A stretch of DNA of 64,000 nt from Clostridium_AT radicumherbarum (GCF_045310525.1 NZ_JBJHZY010000003.1:351096-415095); one strand, 5' to 3'. Counted from the first letter of the stretch, positions 25,868 through 35,662 are shown. Notes: generated by a model not told the origin, from the sequence alone. Program-made: numbers and translations.

Positions 25868-28800
25868 ATGCGTTTAAAGGGCTTAATGCAGCCTTTAAAG
25901 GACAGTAGGGAATTTAAAGAAATAATAAATGCAATAGAAAAGCACAGGTACCCAATTGGTGTATTTGGGCTTTCTGAGTCTGCACGAAGTTATTTAATAA
26001 ATGGAGTATATGAAGAATTAGATAAACCACTGCTTATATTAACTCATAATGATGTGGAAGCTAAGAATATATATGAAGATTTAAACCTTTATCTTCCTAA
26101 TGTCTTTTATTTTCCAACTAAGGAGGTAGTGTTTTATAATATTGATGCTATTTCTGGTGACTTAAGATGGGAAAGGCTAAAAGTTTTAAGAGAAATGAGT
26201 AAAAAGGGTAAGAAAATTATTGTTGCCTCCATAGAATCCTTGGCACAAAAATATATACCCTATAATTTATATAAAGAATATACTTTTAAGTTTAAAGTAG
26301 GAGATACCATTAATTTAGAAGAGCTAAATGAAAAACTTATACAATGCGGCTATGAAAGAATGGATGTAGTGGAAGCCAAGGGACAGTTTTCACTAAGAGG
26401 AGGTATAATGGATATCTTCTCTCCACTCTCTAGTATTCCCTTTAGAATAGAATTATTTGGGGATGAAATAGATTCTATAAGAAGTTTTAACACTGAGTCA
26501 CAAAGAAGCATTGAAAAAGTAAAGGAAATAGAGATTTTTCCTGCAAAAGAACTTATATTGGAAAGGGATAACATTAAAGCTGCAGTTAGCTCTATAGAAC
26601 ATGACTTAAATACTATGTTAAGCTCCCTAAAGCAAAAAAAGAATAAGGAAGCTGTAGAAAAATTAAGCTCTACCATTAAAAATAATCTTGAAGCTTTAAA
26701 GGAGAAGTGGAATTTTGAAACTATAGACAGCTTTTTACCTTATTTTTATAGCAGCAACTCTACACTTTTGGATTTTATTAAGGATGGATTTATCTTTATT
26801 GATGATACACAAAGATGTAAAGGAAAATTGGATAGTGTGTATTTCGAGTTTGAAGAAAACTATAAAAATTTTTTATCCCTTGGCAGTATTCTTCCTGGTC
26901 AAGCTAATTTACTAATAGAAAAAGGTGAGCTTTTAGAAAAACTTAAGGTCAGTAATGTAATTACCTTAAGTTCTATTCCAAAGTCTACTACTATGCTTGC
27001 TCCTAGAGCTATTGTAAGCTTTACACAAATTACGCTGCATAATTACCATGGACAGTTAGATCTATTAATTGAGGATATAAAGGATAAAAAGGCAAGAGGT
27101 TTTAAAACCTTAATATTATCAGGTACAAGACCAAGGGGAGAAAGACTTGTAGCAACTTTAAGAGATAGAGGAATAGAAAGTAGCTATAGTGATGTATTAA
27201 ATGAAATTAGTTATGGACAAGTGGCAATAACCTTCGGAAATCAACTTAGAGGATTTGAATATCCGGATTTGAAGATTTGCGTCATCTCAGATAAGGAAGT
27301 ATTTGGAGAGGCTAAAAGGAAGCAAACATCAAAATTAAAAAAAGGTGTAGGCAAAATTAAGAGCTTCACAGAACTAAAAATAGGAGATTATGTTGTTCAC
27401 ACAAACCATGGTATTGGAGTATACAGGGGAATAAAACAGCTGGAACTGGATGGACACAAGAAGGATTATCTGCAGCTTAGCTATGAATCAGGAGACATGC
27501 TTTATGTACCTGTAGATCAGTTAGACCTTGTACAAAAATACATAGGCCAAGAAGGTAAGGCTCCTAAAATAAATAAATTGGGCGGAAGTGAATGGGCAAA
27601 AGCTAAAACTAAGGTTAAAAGATCAATTGAAGAGATTGCAGAAGATTTAGTTAAGCTCTATGCAATGCGTGCAACTTTAAAAGGTCACAGTTTCTCGAAG
27701 GATACTGTCTGGCAAAAACAATTTGAAGATGAGTTTCCCTACGATGAGACACCGGATCAATTAACCACCATTGAAGACATAAAAAAGGACATGGAAGATG
27801 ATAAGCCTATGGATAGGCTTCTTTGCGGAGACGTAGGTTATGGAAAAACAGAAGTAGCTGTTCGTGCAGCCTTCAAGGCAGTTATGGATGGGAAACAAGT
27901 AGCATTTTTAGTACCTACAACCATACTTGCAGAGCAACACTATAATAATTTAGTACAAAGACTTTCTGATTTTCCTGTTAAAGTAGATATGATAAGCAGA
28001 TTTAGAACACCTGCAAAGCAAAAGCTTACGCTTAAGGCAGTTAAAGATGGCGGCATAGACATACTGATAGGTACTCATAAGCTATTGCAAAAGGATATAC
28101 AATTTAAAGATTTAGGGCTTTTAATAGTAGATGAGGAACAAAGATTTGGAGTTACTCATAAAGAAAAACTTAAAGAATTTAAAAAGAATATAGATGTTTT
28201 AACCTTATCAGCAACTCCAATTCCAAGAACCCTTCACATGTCCTTGGTTGGAGTACGAGATATAAGTGTTATTGAAACACCTCCAGAGGAAAGATACCCT
28301 ATACAGACCTACGTTGTAGAATTTAATGACCAATTAATAAGAGATGCTATAATGAGGGAAATTAACAGAGGTGGGCAGGTATATTTTGTTTATAATAGGG
28401 TAGAAACTATTAGAGATATGGCTTCTTATATTCAAAAGCTTGTACCTGAAGCCAGGGTTGCAGTTGGTCATGGCCAGATGAGTGAAAGAGAGCTTGAGAA
28501 TGTAATAATAGGTTTTGTAAAAAATGAGTATGATATTTTAGTTTCAACTACAATAATTGAAACAGGAATGGACATTCCTAATGTAAATACTATTATTATT
28601 AATGATGCTGATAAAATGGGGCTGTCTCAGTTATATCAGTTAAGGGGAAGAGTTGGGCGTTCCAATAGAATAGCTTATGCTTATTTAACATATAAAAAGG
28701 ATAAAATACTAACTGAGGTAGCTGAAAAGAGGCTTAAGGCAATTAAGGAATTTACAGAGCTTGGTTCTGGCTTTAAAATAGCCATGAAAGACCTAGAAAT

Positions 28801-29386
28801 TAGAGGAGCTGGAAACATGATGGGTTCTGCTCAGCATGGACACATGGCTGCAATAGGTTATGATCTTTATTGTAGAATGCTTGAGGATATGGTTAAGCTT
28901 ATTAAGGGAGAAATTGAAAAGGAACCTATTGAAACAACAGTGGAACTTAAGGTTGACGCCTATATACCAAGTACTTATATAAGTGACGAGATGCAAAAGA
29001 TTGAGGTATATAAAAAGATAGCAGCAATAAATTCTCAAGATGATAGGCTAGAAATTGAAGAGGAGCTTATAGACAGATTTTCTGATATTCCAGACTCAGT
29101 AATAAACCTAATTAATATAGCTTATATAAGAAGTATAGGTAAACAGCTTGGAATAGAAGAGATTAAAGAAAGAAATGAAGAATTTTTATTTCAATTTGAT
29201 AGTGAGGATTATATAACAGATAATCTTATTAAAGTAATTATGGATAATCATAAAAAGAATGTTTCCTTTAAAAAAGATAAGAAGCCAATTTTAGTTTATA
29301 AATTAAAGGAGGTAAAGAAGGAAGAAGTAATACAAAAATTGATACAAATTATGGAAAATATTAAAGCTAGTGTTGCAATAAAGTAA
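25868..29386 (+). CDS. mfd: Transcription-repair coupling factor
   Basis: 1172 residues, the normal length. An N-terminal UvrB-like region (about 1-330), a middle linker, the RNA-polymerase-interacting CarD-like domain (about 490-560, starting IGDYVVHTNHGIGVYRG), then a RecG-like DNA translocase with Walker A GDVGYGKTEVA, DEEQRFGV and TLSATPIPRTL, and motif VI QLRGRVGRSNR. The C-terminal TRCF domain follows. It removes stalled RNA polymerase and recruits UvrA. It lies downstream of pth, probably in the same transcript. Confidence 0.97.
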   Translation: MRLKGLMQPLKDSREFKEIINAIEKHRYPIGVFGLSESARSYLINGVYEELDKPLLILTHNDVEAKNIYEDLNLYLPNVFYFPTKEVVFYNIDAISGDLRWERLKVLREMSKKGKKIIVASIESLAQKYIPYNLYKEYTFKFKVGDTINLEELNEKLIQCGYERMDVVEAKGQFSLRGGIMDIFSPLSSIPFRIELFGDEIDSIRSFNTESQRSIEKVKEIEIFPAKELILERDNIKAAVSSIEHDLNTMLSSLKQKKNKEAVEKLSSTIKNNLEALKEKWNFETIDSFLPYFYSSNSTLLDFIKDGFIFIDDTQRCKGKLDSVYFEFEENYKNFLSLGSILPGQANLLIEKGELLEKLKVSNVITLSSIPKSTTMLAPRAIVSFTQITLHNYHGQLDLLIEDIKDKKARGFKTLILSGTRPRGERLVATLRDRGIESSYSDVLNEISYGQVAITFGNQLRGFEYPDLKICVISDKEVFGEAKRKQTSKLKKGVGKIKSFTELKIGDYVVHTNHGIGVYRGIKQLELDGHKKDYLQLSYESGDMLYVPVDQLDLVQKYIGQEGKAPKINKLGGSEWAKAKTKVKRSIEEIAEDLVKLYAMRATLKGHSFSKDTVWQKQFEDEFPYDETPDQLTTIEDIKKDMEDDKPMDRLLCGDVGYGKTEVAVRAAFKAVMDGKQVAFLVPTTILAEQHYNNLVQRLSDFPVKVDMISRFRTPAKQKLTLKAVKDGGIDILIGTHKLLQKDIQFKDLGLLIVDEEQRFGVTHKEKLKEFKKNIDVLTLSATPIPRTLHMSLVGVRDISVIETPPEERYPIQTYVVEFNDQLIRDAIMREINRGGQVYFVYNRVETIRDMASYIQKLVPEARVAVGHGQMSERELENVIIGFVKNEYDILVSTTIIETGMDIPNVNTIIINDADKMGLSQLYQLRGRVGRSNRIAYAYLTYKKDKILTEVAEKRLKAIKEFTELGSGFKIAMKDLEIRGAGNMMGSAQHGHMAAIGYDLYCRMLEDMVKLIKGEIEKEPIETTVELKVDAYIPSTYISDEMQKIEVYKKIAAINSQDDRLEIEEELIDRFSDIPDSVINLINIAYIRSIGKQLGIEEIKERNEEFLFQFDSEDYITDNLIKVIMDNHKKNVSFKKDKKPILVYKLKEVKKEEVIQKLIQIMENIKASVAIK

Positions 29387-29449
29387 TATTGTGTTAAAAT
29401 TAATCTATGTGTATCAGAATCTATTAATAAAAAGAGCGGGGGAATTAGA

Positions 29450-30445
29450 GTGAAAAACATTAGAAAAGCAGTAGCAGCAGCTCTTATTGGTGTTATAGCA
29501 GTAGCATCAGTAGGCTGTAATATGGTTACTAAAACAGAATCTGGAATAAAAAAGAGTCCGGTTGCAAAGTTCAATAATGTGACAATTACAAAGGGAGATT
29601 TAGATGAAAGAATGGTTTCCGTCCTTGCTCAATTTAAATCACAGTACGGAGACAACTTTTTATCAAATTCTACTTATAAGGATCAATATGTTCAGCAGGA
29701 GAAAACAATGCTAGACAACATGATAATTGAAAAGATTCTTTTGCAGAAGGCTAATGATCTTAAAGTGGCTCCTAAGGACGATGCAGAAAAGAAAACTCTT
29801 ACAGATAATAAGATGGCGGAACTTAAAAAGAACTATACCGAAGATCAAATTAAACAATCAGGCTTTACTGGATATACTGATCCGAAATTAATATCCTATG
29901 CAGGGGACATAGCTATAATGGATAAAGTTTATGCTGCAATAACAAAGGATGTTACTGTAGATGATAAAGCCGTAAGCGACTACTATGCTGCAAATCCATT
30001 ACAATTTACTGAAAAGCCTGACCAAATACATGTGGCACATATACTTGTAGCAACAGAAGACGCAGCTAAGAAAGTGAAAGACAGACTAGACAAGGGAGAG
30101 GACTTTGCTAAAGTGGCAAAGGAGGTTTCAACTGACACAGGTTCAAAAGATAATGGCGGAGATTTAGGAACAGTACCTTATCTTAATTCAGGCTTAGACA
30201 CTGATTTTATGACAGCTGCTACAGCTCTTAAAGATGGAGCTATATCAGGACCTGTAAAAACACAGTTTGGTTATCATATAATAAAATGTATAAAAAATGA
30301 AACTTATCCTGTTAAGAAACTTGATGCAGTTAAGGACGACATTAAAAAGCAGCTTTTAGCAGATGCTCAAAGCAAAAAATATTCTGATACAATAACTCAA
30401 TGGAAAACTGATGCAAAAATAACGTATTACGATAATAATCTATAA
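29450..30445 (+). CDS. prsA: PrsA-like lipoprotein foldase (parvulin peptidyl-prolyl isomerase)
   Basis: 331 residues. A signal sequence with lipobox VASVGC places the lipidated Cys at 23. Residues 35-180 resemble the SurA/PrsA N-terminal chaperone domain and about 190-285 form the parvulin domain (QIHVAHILVATEDAAKKV, DTGSKDNGGDLGTVP, TQFGYHIIK). It should be anchored on the outer membrane face and help secreted proteins fold. The start is GTG 29450, with a GGGGG site about 8 nt upstream. It is separated from mfd by 63 nt and has its own terminator. Confidence 0.93.
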   Translation: MKNIRKAVAAALIGVIAVASVGCNMVTKTESGIKKSPVAKFNNVTITKGDLDERMVSVLAQFKSQYGDNFLSNSTYKDQYVQQEKTMLDNMIIEKILLQKANDLKVAPKDDAEKKTLTDNKMAELKKNYTEDQIKQSGFTGYTDPKLISYAGDIAIMDKVYAAITKDVTVDDKAVSDYYAANPLQFTEKPDQIHVAHILVATEDAAKKVKDRLDKGEDFAKVAKEVSTDTGSKDNGGDLGTVPYLNSGLDTDFMTAATALKDGAISGPVKTQFGYHIIKCIKNETYPVKKLDAVKDDIKKQLLADAQSKKYSDTITQWKTDAKITYYDNNL

Positions 30446-30448
30446 TAG

Positions 30449-30477
30449 TAAAAGACGGCTTAGATGCCGTCTTTTTT
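30449..30477 (+). terminator. Terminator of prsA
   Basis: AAAAGACGGC pairs with GCCGTCTTTTTT around TTAGAT. Confidence 0.85.
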
Positions 30478-30617
30478 AATTCAATAAATTAAATAGTAAA
30501 TTTTCCAATAATAAATATTAATAGAAATTATATATGTATAAATTTGGACAATTGGAAAGATAATAATAGCACAGAAAGATTTTATAAATCTATTATTTAA
30601 CATAAGGAGGTACATAT

Positions 30618-31172
30618 ATGAAGGCCACTGGTATAGTAAGAAGAATCGACGACCTAGGAAGAGTTGTTATCCCAAAGGAAATAAGAAGAACATTAAGGAT
30701 AAGAGAAGGAGACCCACTTGAAATATTTACTGATAGAGAAGGAGGAGTTATACTTAAAAAATACTCTCCAATTGGAGAACTTAGTGATTTCGCTAAGGAG
30801 TATGCTGAATCTCTGCAGCAATCCATCGGAAATATAGTGCTTATAGCAGATAAAGATGCTATTATATCCTCCAGCGGCGCTCCCAAAAAGGATTTCGCTG
30901 AAAAGAAAATAAGCAATGAATTAGAAAAAGCTATGGAAGATAGAAAAACCATTCTTCTAGGAGATGGAGCAGGAAAGGTTATACCACTTTACAATGATGA
31001 AGAAGCAGAAGGAAAATATACCTCTGAGATAATTTCTCCTATAATAGCAGAAGGTGATGCAATTGGGGCAGTTGTAATTCTAGCAAAGCAGCCAGGAGAA
31101 AAGCTTGGAGATCTAGAAATAAAACTAGCCGAAACCGCATCAGCCTTTTTAGGAAAGCAAATGGAACAATAA
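30618..31172 (+). CDS. spoVT: Stage V sporulation transcription regulator SpoVT
   Basis: 184 residues. An AbrB-type swapped-hairpin DNA-binding domain (1-50: KATGIVRRIDDLGRVVIPKEIRRTL) is joined to a GAF-like domain (about 55-180). In B. subtilis SpoVT tunes the SigG regulon in the forespore. The ATG follows AAGGAGG. It has its own terminator and its position between mfd and spoVB matches B. subtilis. I do not see a convincing SigG promoter upstream. Confidence 0.95.
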   Translation: MKATGIVRRIDDLGRVVIPKEIRRTLRIREGDPLEIFTDREGGVILKKYSPIGELSDFAKEYAESLQQSIGNIVLIADKDAIISSSGAPKKDFAEKKISNELEKAMEDRKTILLGDGAGKVIPLYNDEEAEGKYTSEIISPIIAEGDAIGAVVILAKQPGEKLGDLEIKLAETASAFLGKQMEQ

Positions 31173-31184
31173 TGACATCATACT

Positions 31185-31214
31185 AATGGCAGCATGTCTG
31201 CCATTTGTTTTTTT
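31185..31214 (+). terminator. Terminator of spoVT
   Basis: AATGGCAG-CATGT-CTGCCATT followed by TGTTTTTTT. Confidence 0.85.
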
Positions 31215-31333
31215 GCTTCAACTCAAATTATTGACAGGTCACTTTAGAAATATACAATGTTTCCCCTAAAAGTAATAAAATATTTAAATTATAAATATTA
31301 ATAATAGAACAAGTATCTAAGGAGAGTTATTTT

Positions 31334-32866
31334 ATGAGGAAACAATCTCTTTTAAGGGGAACTATAATTTTGGCCATAGCTGGCATCTTAGCAAAATTTA
31401 TGGGAGTGTTTTTTAGATGGCCTCTCATTATGCTTATTGGGGATGAAGGAATAGGCTACTATCAAATGTCATATCCACTATACACCTTCTTTATTGCTAT
31501 GGCTTCCGGAATACCAATAGCAATATCTAAACTAGTTGCAGAAAGAAATGCTGCTTCAGATAAAATAGGCTCTTTTCAGGTACTTCGAAATGCACTATAT
31601 TTAATGTTTATACTAGGTGGAGGCTTTACTGCCTTTCTGCTTATTTTTTCAAAAAATTTAATCATTTTTTTTAAGTGGGATTACAAAGCTTATTATTCCT
31701 TGCTTGGAATTGCCTTTGCACCTTTTATCATTTCTATTATGAGTTGCTTTAGAGGCTTTTTTCAAGGAATGCAAAACATGTATCCTACAGCTATTTCCCA
31801 GGTTTTAGAGAGTCTAGGAAGAGTATGTGTGGGAATTGGACTTGCCTATATACTACTTCCAAAGGGTATTCATATATCTGCAGGTGGGGCTGCCTTTGGC
31901 GCAGCTGCAGGAGGTATATTAGCTTTATTTTATTTGTTTATTAAATTTACAAAAGTGAGAAAAGAATTTGGGCTGAAGAAGATAAAAAGAAACAAAGAAA
32001 TTTTAGGTATGCTTTTATATATTGCAGTACCAATTTCTCTTGGTGCAGCGGCTAGTTCAATAATGGGTCTTATTGATTCTTTTTTAGTACCTCAAAAGCT
32101 TTTACAAGCTGGTTTTGACTATGCTGCTGCAGCTGCATTATATGGACAGCTTACTGGTAAGGCTATGGTACTTGTAAGCGTCCCCCTTACATTATCTATG
32201 GCACTATGTACTTCATTAGTACCAGTTATTGCAGAGGCTCATCTTTTAGGTAGGACTCATGAGGTACTTCAAAAAATGGACATGGCTCTAAGAATTTCTG
32301 CAGTAATTGCTATACCTAGTCTTTTAGGCCTATATTTTATGTCTGGACCAATACTAGGACTAATTTTTCCTGGACATTCTGATGGATATAAGATTCTTAA
32401 GCTTCTGTCTGTCACTATACCATTTATAGTTTTATCTCAATCCTGTACCTCTGTGCTGCAAGGGATAGGTAAATATATTCAGCCAGTAATAAATCTAGGT
32501 TTAGGCTGCTTGGTAAAGGTTATAATATCCTATATGTTGGTATCAAAACCAGAAATAAATATATATGGAGCTGCCATAGGCAGTATAGCAGGCTATGCAA
32601 CAGCTGCTATACTAAATTTTAATTTACTTAAAAAGGTGCTAAATATTAAAATAAATTATTATGATATTCTGATAAAACCTGCTGCGGCATCTATTATAAT
32701 GATAATTTTTGTTGTATTTATTTATATGAATGTCTATAATTATACAGTAAGAAACAGCATTACCACAGTTATAGCTGTGGCGGCAGGAGCGATAATTTAT
32801 ATATTTTTAATATTGATTTTTGGAGTATTTAAATATAGCTACATTAAGAAAAGACTGTTTAAATAA
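31334..32866 (+). CDS. spoVB: Stage V sporulation protein B-like lipid flippase (MOP superfamily)
   Basis: 510 residues with about 14 transmembrane segments. The N-terminal block (RGTIILAIAGILAKFMGVFFR, GDEGIGYYQMSYPLY) is typical of the SpoVB/YabM group of the MATE/MurJ-like MOP superfamily. These proteins are thought to flip lipid-linked cell-wall precursors, in sporulation for cortex formation. Whether this is the SpoVB or YabM equivalent is not certain; location next to spoVT and mazG matches YabM. SD is AAGGAGAG before ATG. Confidence 0.85.
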   Translation: MRKQSLLRGTIILAIAGILAKFMGVFFRWPLIMLIGDEGIGYYQMSYPLYTFFIAMASGIPIAISKLVAERNAASDKIGSFQVLRNALYLMFILGGGFTAFLLIFSKNLIIFFKWDYKAYYSLLGIAFAPFIISIMSCFRGFFQGMQNMYPTAISQVLESLGRVCVGIGLAYILLPKGIHISAGGAAFGAAAGGILALFYLFIKFTKVRKEFGLKKIKRNKEILGMLLYIAVPISLGAAASSIMGLIDSFLVPQKLLQAGFDYAAAAALYGQLTGKAMVLVSVPLTLSMALCTSLVPVIAEAHLLGRTHEVLQKMDMALRISAVIAIPSLLGLYFMSGPILGLIFPGHSDGYKILKLLSVTIPFIVLSQSCTSVLQGIGKYIQPVINLGLGCLVKVIISYMLVSKPEINIYGAAIGSIAGYATAAILNFNLLKKVLNIKINYYDILIKPAAASIIMIIFVVFIYMNVYNYTVRNSITTVIAVAAGAIIYIFLILIFGVFKYSYIKKRLFK

Positions 32867-32958
32867 AAAATCTTAAAACTAATTATATGTATTAAAAAAG
32901 CTAAGAATATAGGTGTATTAGTACATAATCTAAAAAGTTTGTAAGGAGAATTTCACAT

Positions 32959-34425
32959 ATGATAAAAATTGTTGGACTTGGTCCTGGCGCAAGGGATGCC
33001 ATAACCCTAGGTACATTAGAGGTGCTTAAAGGTGGAGATAAAGTTTTTTTAAGAACCCATAAGCATCCAAATGTTGAAGACTTAATAAAATTAGGGGTAC
33101 AGTTTGAAACCTATGATGAGAAATATGACACTTTAGATACCTTTGATGACGTATACAAAAGCATTGCTGAAGACCTTATGCTTAAGCATAATAAGTTTAA
33201 GAACATTGTCTATGCAGTGCCTGGTCATCCTTTAGTGGCAGAAAAATCTGTAGGTAATTTGATTAAGCTTTGTAAAGAAGTAAATGTAGAATATAAAATT
33301 TATCCTGCTGTAAGCTTCATAGATGTAATTATGGAAAGACTTTTAATAGACCCAGTTGGAGGAATTAAAGTCATAGATGCCTTTGACATTAAGAATCAAG
33401 TGTTTGATAAAAGGGTAGGCACAGTAATTACACAGGTCTATAATAAGTTTATTGCCTCGGAAGTCAAGCTTTCTTTGCTAGAATATTACCATGATGAGAC
33501 TGATATTTATTTTATCAGGGCAGCTGGTGTAGAGGAGCTTGAGAGTATAAGAAAAATACCAATTTATGAGCTTGATAGACAAGAGGATATTGATCATTTA
33601 ACTTCTATTTATATTCCAAAGGCTTTAGATAGTGCTGTTGATTTCAATGATTTACTCAATATTATGGACACTTTAAGGGGTGAAAATGGTTGTCCTTGGG
33701 ATAAGGAGCAGACTCATGAATCCTTAAAAAAATATTTATTAGAAGAATGTTATGAGGTTTTAGAGGCCATTGATGAGAAAGATGATACAATGATTGTTGA
33801 GGAATTAGGGGATGTGCTTCTGCAGGTTGTATTTCATGCACAGCTAGGGAAGGAAGATGGCTATTTTAATATTAGTGATGTTATAAAAGGTATATGTGAT
33901 AAAATGATTAATAGACATCCGCATATATTTGGAAATATGAAGGCTGATACTGCCCTTGAAGTTCTGACTAATTGGGATGAAATAAAAAGAGAAGAAAAGG
34001 GCTTTAAAACATATACGGAGGAATTAAAGCATATTCCTAAAAATTTACCTGCCTTAATGAGAGCTGAAAAAGTTCAGGCAAAGGCAAAAAAAGTGGGCTT
34101 TGACTGGGACAAAGTAGAAGACGCATTAAATAAGGTTTTAGAAGAGTTTGAAGAGGTAAAACATGTATATAAAGGTGAAAACAAGGCAAGAATACTAGAA
34201 GAAATGGGTGATTTAATATTTTCTTCCGTAAATGTATGCAGATTCCTTGACATTAACCCTGAAAATGCATTAAATTATACTATAGACAAATTTATCAAAC
34301 GCTTTCAATACATTGAAGCTTCGGCAATTTCTAAAGGCAAAAATCTTACGGATATGAAGCTTGAAGAAATGGATGAGCTTTGGAATGAAGCTAAGAAAAG
34401 TTTGTCTAAAAAGAAGGAATTTTAA
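32959..34425 (+). CDS. mazG: YabN-type fusion: tetrapyrrole methylase-like domain plus MazG NTP pyrophosphohydrolase
   Basis: 488 residues. The N-terminal ~220 residues form a SAM-dependent methylase-like domain (VGLGPGARDAITLGT, VYAVPGHPLVAEKS). The C-terminus has a MazG region: LRGENGCPWDKEQTHESLKKYLLEECYEV (about 236-264) with EELGDVLLQVVFHA, and a repeated EEMGDLIFSSVNVCRF near 425. MazG hydrolyses nucleoside triphosphates to monophosphates. The fusion is the usual form in Firmicutes (YabN). It sits upstream of hupB in the conserved spoVT-yabR segment. Confidence 0.93.
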   Translation: MIKIVGLGPGARDAITLGTLEVLKGGDKVFLRTHKHPNVEDLIKLGVQFETYDEKYDTLDTFDDVYKSIAEDLMLKHNKFKNIVYAVPGHPLVAEKSVGNLIKLCKEVNVEYKIYPAVSFIDVIMERLLIDPVGGIKVIDAFDIKNQVFDKRVGTVITQVYNKFIASEVKLSLLEYYHDETDIYFIRAAGVEELESIRKIPIYELDRQEDIDHLTSIYIPKALDSAVDFNDLLNIMDTLRGENGCPWDKEQTHESLKKYLLEECYEVLEAIDEKDDTMIVEELGDVLLQVVFHAQLGKEDGYFNISDVIKGICDKMINRHPHIFGNMKADTALEVLTNWDEIKREEKGFKTYTEELKHIPKNLPALMRAEKVQAKAKKVGFDWDKVEDALNKVLEEFEEVKHVYKGENKARILEEMGDLIFSSVNVCRFLDINPENALNYTIDKFIKRFQYIEASAISKGKNLTDMKLEEMDELWNEAKKSLSKKKEF

Positions 34426-34562
34426 TATTTATGAAGAATATAGTATAAAAGCGTATTTGTGGATTTAGTAAGTCTCATATAATACAAAAGCTTTCTTAAT
34501 TCGATTTAGTTATATTTATATATACTAAAATGAAAATGGGCAAAAAATAAATTAATTTTACT

Positions 34563-34655
34563 AGGAGGTGAAAAACCTGGTTTATGGTTATTTAATAACC
34601 TGTCTTATAGGCCCTGTAAGATAAAATCAATAGATTTAGAAACCGGGGAACAAAA
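34563..34655 (+). promoter_or_regulatory. Folded 5' leader between a strong SD and the GTG start of HU
   Basis: A perfect AGGAGG (34563-34568) lies 87 nt before the GTG. In between: P1 pairs 34576-34583 with 34640-34647 (8 bp, one G-U); inside it P2 (GGTTAT/ATAACC, 34586-34600) and P3 (TCTTATAG/CTGTAAGA, 34603-34621, 8 bp with one T-G). A weaker SD, GGGG (34645-34648), lies in the 3' strand of P1, 7 nt from the GTG. The fold either exposes or hides a start signal. Confidence 0.6.
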
Positions 34656-34934
34656 GTGAACAAAGCAGAATTAATCGCAAGCATGGCTGAAAAAAGCAGC
34701 TTAACAAAAAAAGATGCAGAAGCAGCATTAAAGTCATTTATAGAAAGTGTTCAAGAAACACTAGCAAAGGGAGAAAAGGTTCAATTAGTTGGATTTGGAA
34801 CATTTGAATCAAGAGAAAGAGCTGCTAGAGTTGGAAGAAATCCAAGAACTAAAGAAGAAATAACTATACCAGCATCAGTAGTTCCAGTATTTAAGGCTGG
34901 AAAAGAATTCAAAGAAAAAGTAGAAAGAAAATAA
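34656..34934 (+). CDS. hupB: HU-family DNA-binding protein
   Basis: 92 residues, standard HU length. The sequence has the N-terminal helical dimer part (MNKAELIASMAEKS, KKDAEAALKSFIESV), then LVGFGTFESRERAARVGRNPRT, the DNA-binding arm with the conserved Arg-Asn-Pro, and C-terminal KAGKEFKEKV. HU compacts and bends DNA. The start is GTG 34656 preceded by an unusual structured leader. A good terminator follows, so hupB is a unit inside the yab gene run. Confidence 0.95.
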   Translation: MNKAELIASMAEKSSLTKKDAEAALKSFIESVQETLAKGEKVQLVGFGTFESRERAARVGRNPRTKEEITIPASVVPVFKAGKEFKEKVERK

Positions 34935-34941
34935 CTTTTCA

Positions 34942-34976
34942 AAAGAGCCTGAATTTTATTCAGGCTCTTTGCTTTA
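34942..34976 (+). terminator. Terminator of hupB
   Basis: 13-bp stem AAAGAGCCTGAAT / ATTCAGGCTCTTT with TTT loop. Confidence 0.8.
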
Positions 34977-34986
34977 AATAAAACAA

Positions 34987-35013
34987 ATACTCAGTGTTCC
35001 GAGTAAAAGGAGG
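34987..35013 (+). repeat. Family B element, 3' part only, before rqcP
   Basis: ACTCAGTGTTCCGAGT followed by AAAAGGAGG matches the 3' tail of the full family B units (the end of hairpin 2, the AGTGTT tail and the SD). Hairpins 1 and 2 are missing. It supplies the ribosome-binding site of rqcP, 9 nt from ATG. Confidence 0.6.
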
Positions 35014-35022
35014 AAAATCTTT

Positions 35023-35292
35023 ATGAGATTGGATAAATACCTAAAGGTTTCAAGGATAATTAAGAGACGAACAGTTGCTAAAGAGGCTTGTGAAAATGGG
35101 AGAGTTTTTATAAATAATAAGACAGCTAAACCAAGCACAGAAGTTAAGGAAAATGATATTATTGAAATACAATATGCAACAAAGTCCTTAAAGGCTAAAA
35201 TTACTAGCATTTCTGAACACGTTAGAAAAGAAGATGCTAAAGCAATGTATGAAATATTAGCAGGTGAAGAAGATAAAGAGGAAGAAGAGTAA
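35023..35292 (+). CDS. rqcP: S4-domain RNA-binding protein RqcP (YabO)
   Basis: 89 residues, an S4 domain (MRLDKYLKVSRIIKRRTVAKEAC, GRVFINNKTAKPSTEVKENDII) with a short acidic tail ending in EEDKEEEE. YabO/RqcP binds stalled 50S subunits with RqcH and helps alanine tailing in ribosome quality control. Its place before yabP matches B. subtilis. Translation starts from the remnant of a family B element. Confidence 0.92.
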   Translation: MRLDKYLKVSRIIKRRTVAKEACENGRVFINNKTAKPSTEVKENDIIEIQYATKSLKAKITSISEHVRKEDAKAMYEILAGEEDKEEEE

Positions 35293-35360
35293 TATATCTT
35301 ACCCACAGGGCATACAATATATACGAAAGGAAAGGAATATTTTATGCCTGGAGGGATAAG

Positions 35361-35654
35361 ATGGAGGCTAAAAAGGAAATAAAAATAGAAGAGAAAAAGA
35401 GCAATTTAATTTTGGAAAATAGAAAAAGGCTCTCACTTACAGGAATCATAGAAGTAATAAGTTTTAACGAGAATGTAATTATGTTGAACACTTGTTTAGG
35501 GGCAATGACAATTAAGGGAGAAGGACTTAAGATGAATAAGCTTGATGTTCAAAATGGAGATGCTATTATAATTGGTACTATTCATTCCTGTATGTATTTA
35601 GGTAATGAAATCAAAAAAGATAATGAAAGTATAATAAGAAAGCTTTTTAAATAG
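35361..35654 (+). CDS. yabP: Sporulation protein YabP
   Basis: 97 residues of the YabP/YqfC family; visible pattern LENRKRLSLTGIIEVISFNENVIMLNTCLGAMTIKGEGLKM with GTIHSCMYLG at the C-terminal side. YabP is made in the mother cell under SigE in B. subtilis; its molecular role is unknown. The ATG follows GGAGGG. yabQ follows after 8 nt, so the two are co-transcribed. Confidence 0.9.
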   Translation: MEAKKEIKIEEKKSNLILENRKRLSLTGIIEVISFNENVIMLNTCLGAMTIKGEGLKMNKLDVQNGDAIIIGTIHSCMYLGNEIKKDNESIIRKLFK

Positions 35655-35662
35655 AGGTATAT

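Noticed and set aside
34568..34625. Short leader peptide gene (GTG start) inside the HU leader
   Set aside because: The GTG overlaps the only SD, so there is no ribosome-binding site for it, and the 18 codons show no regulatory codon run.
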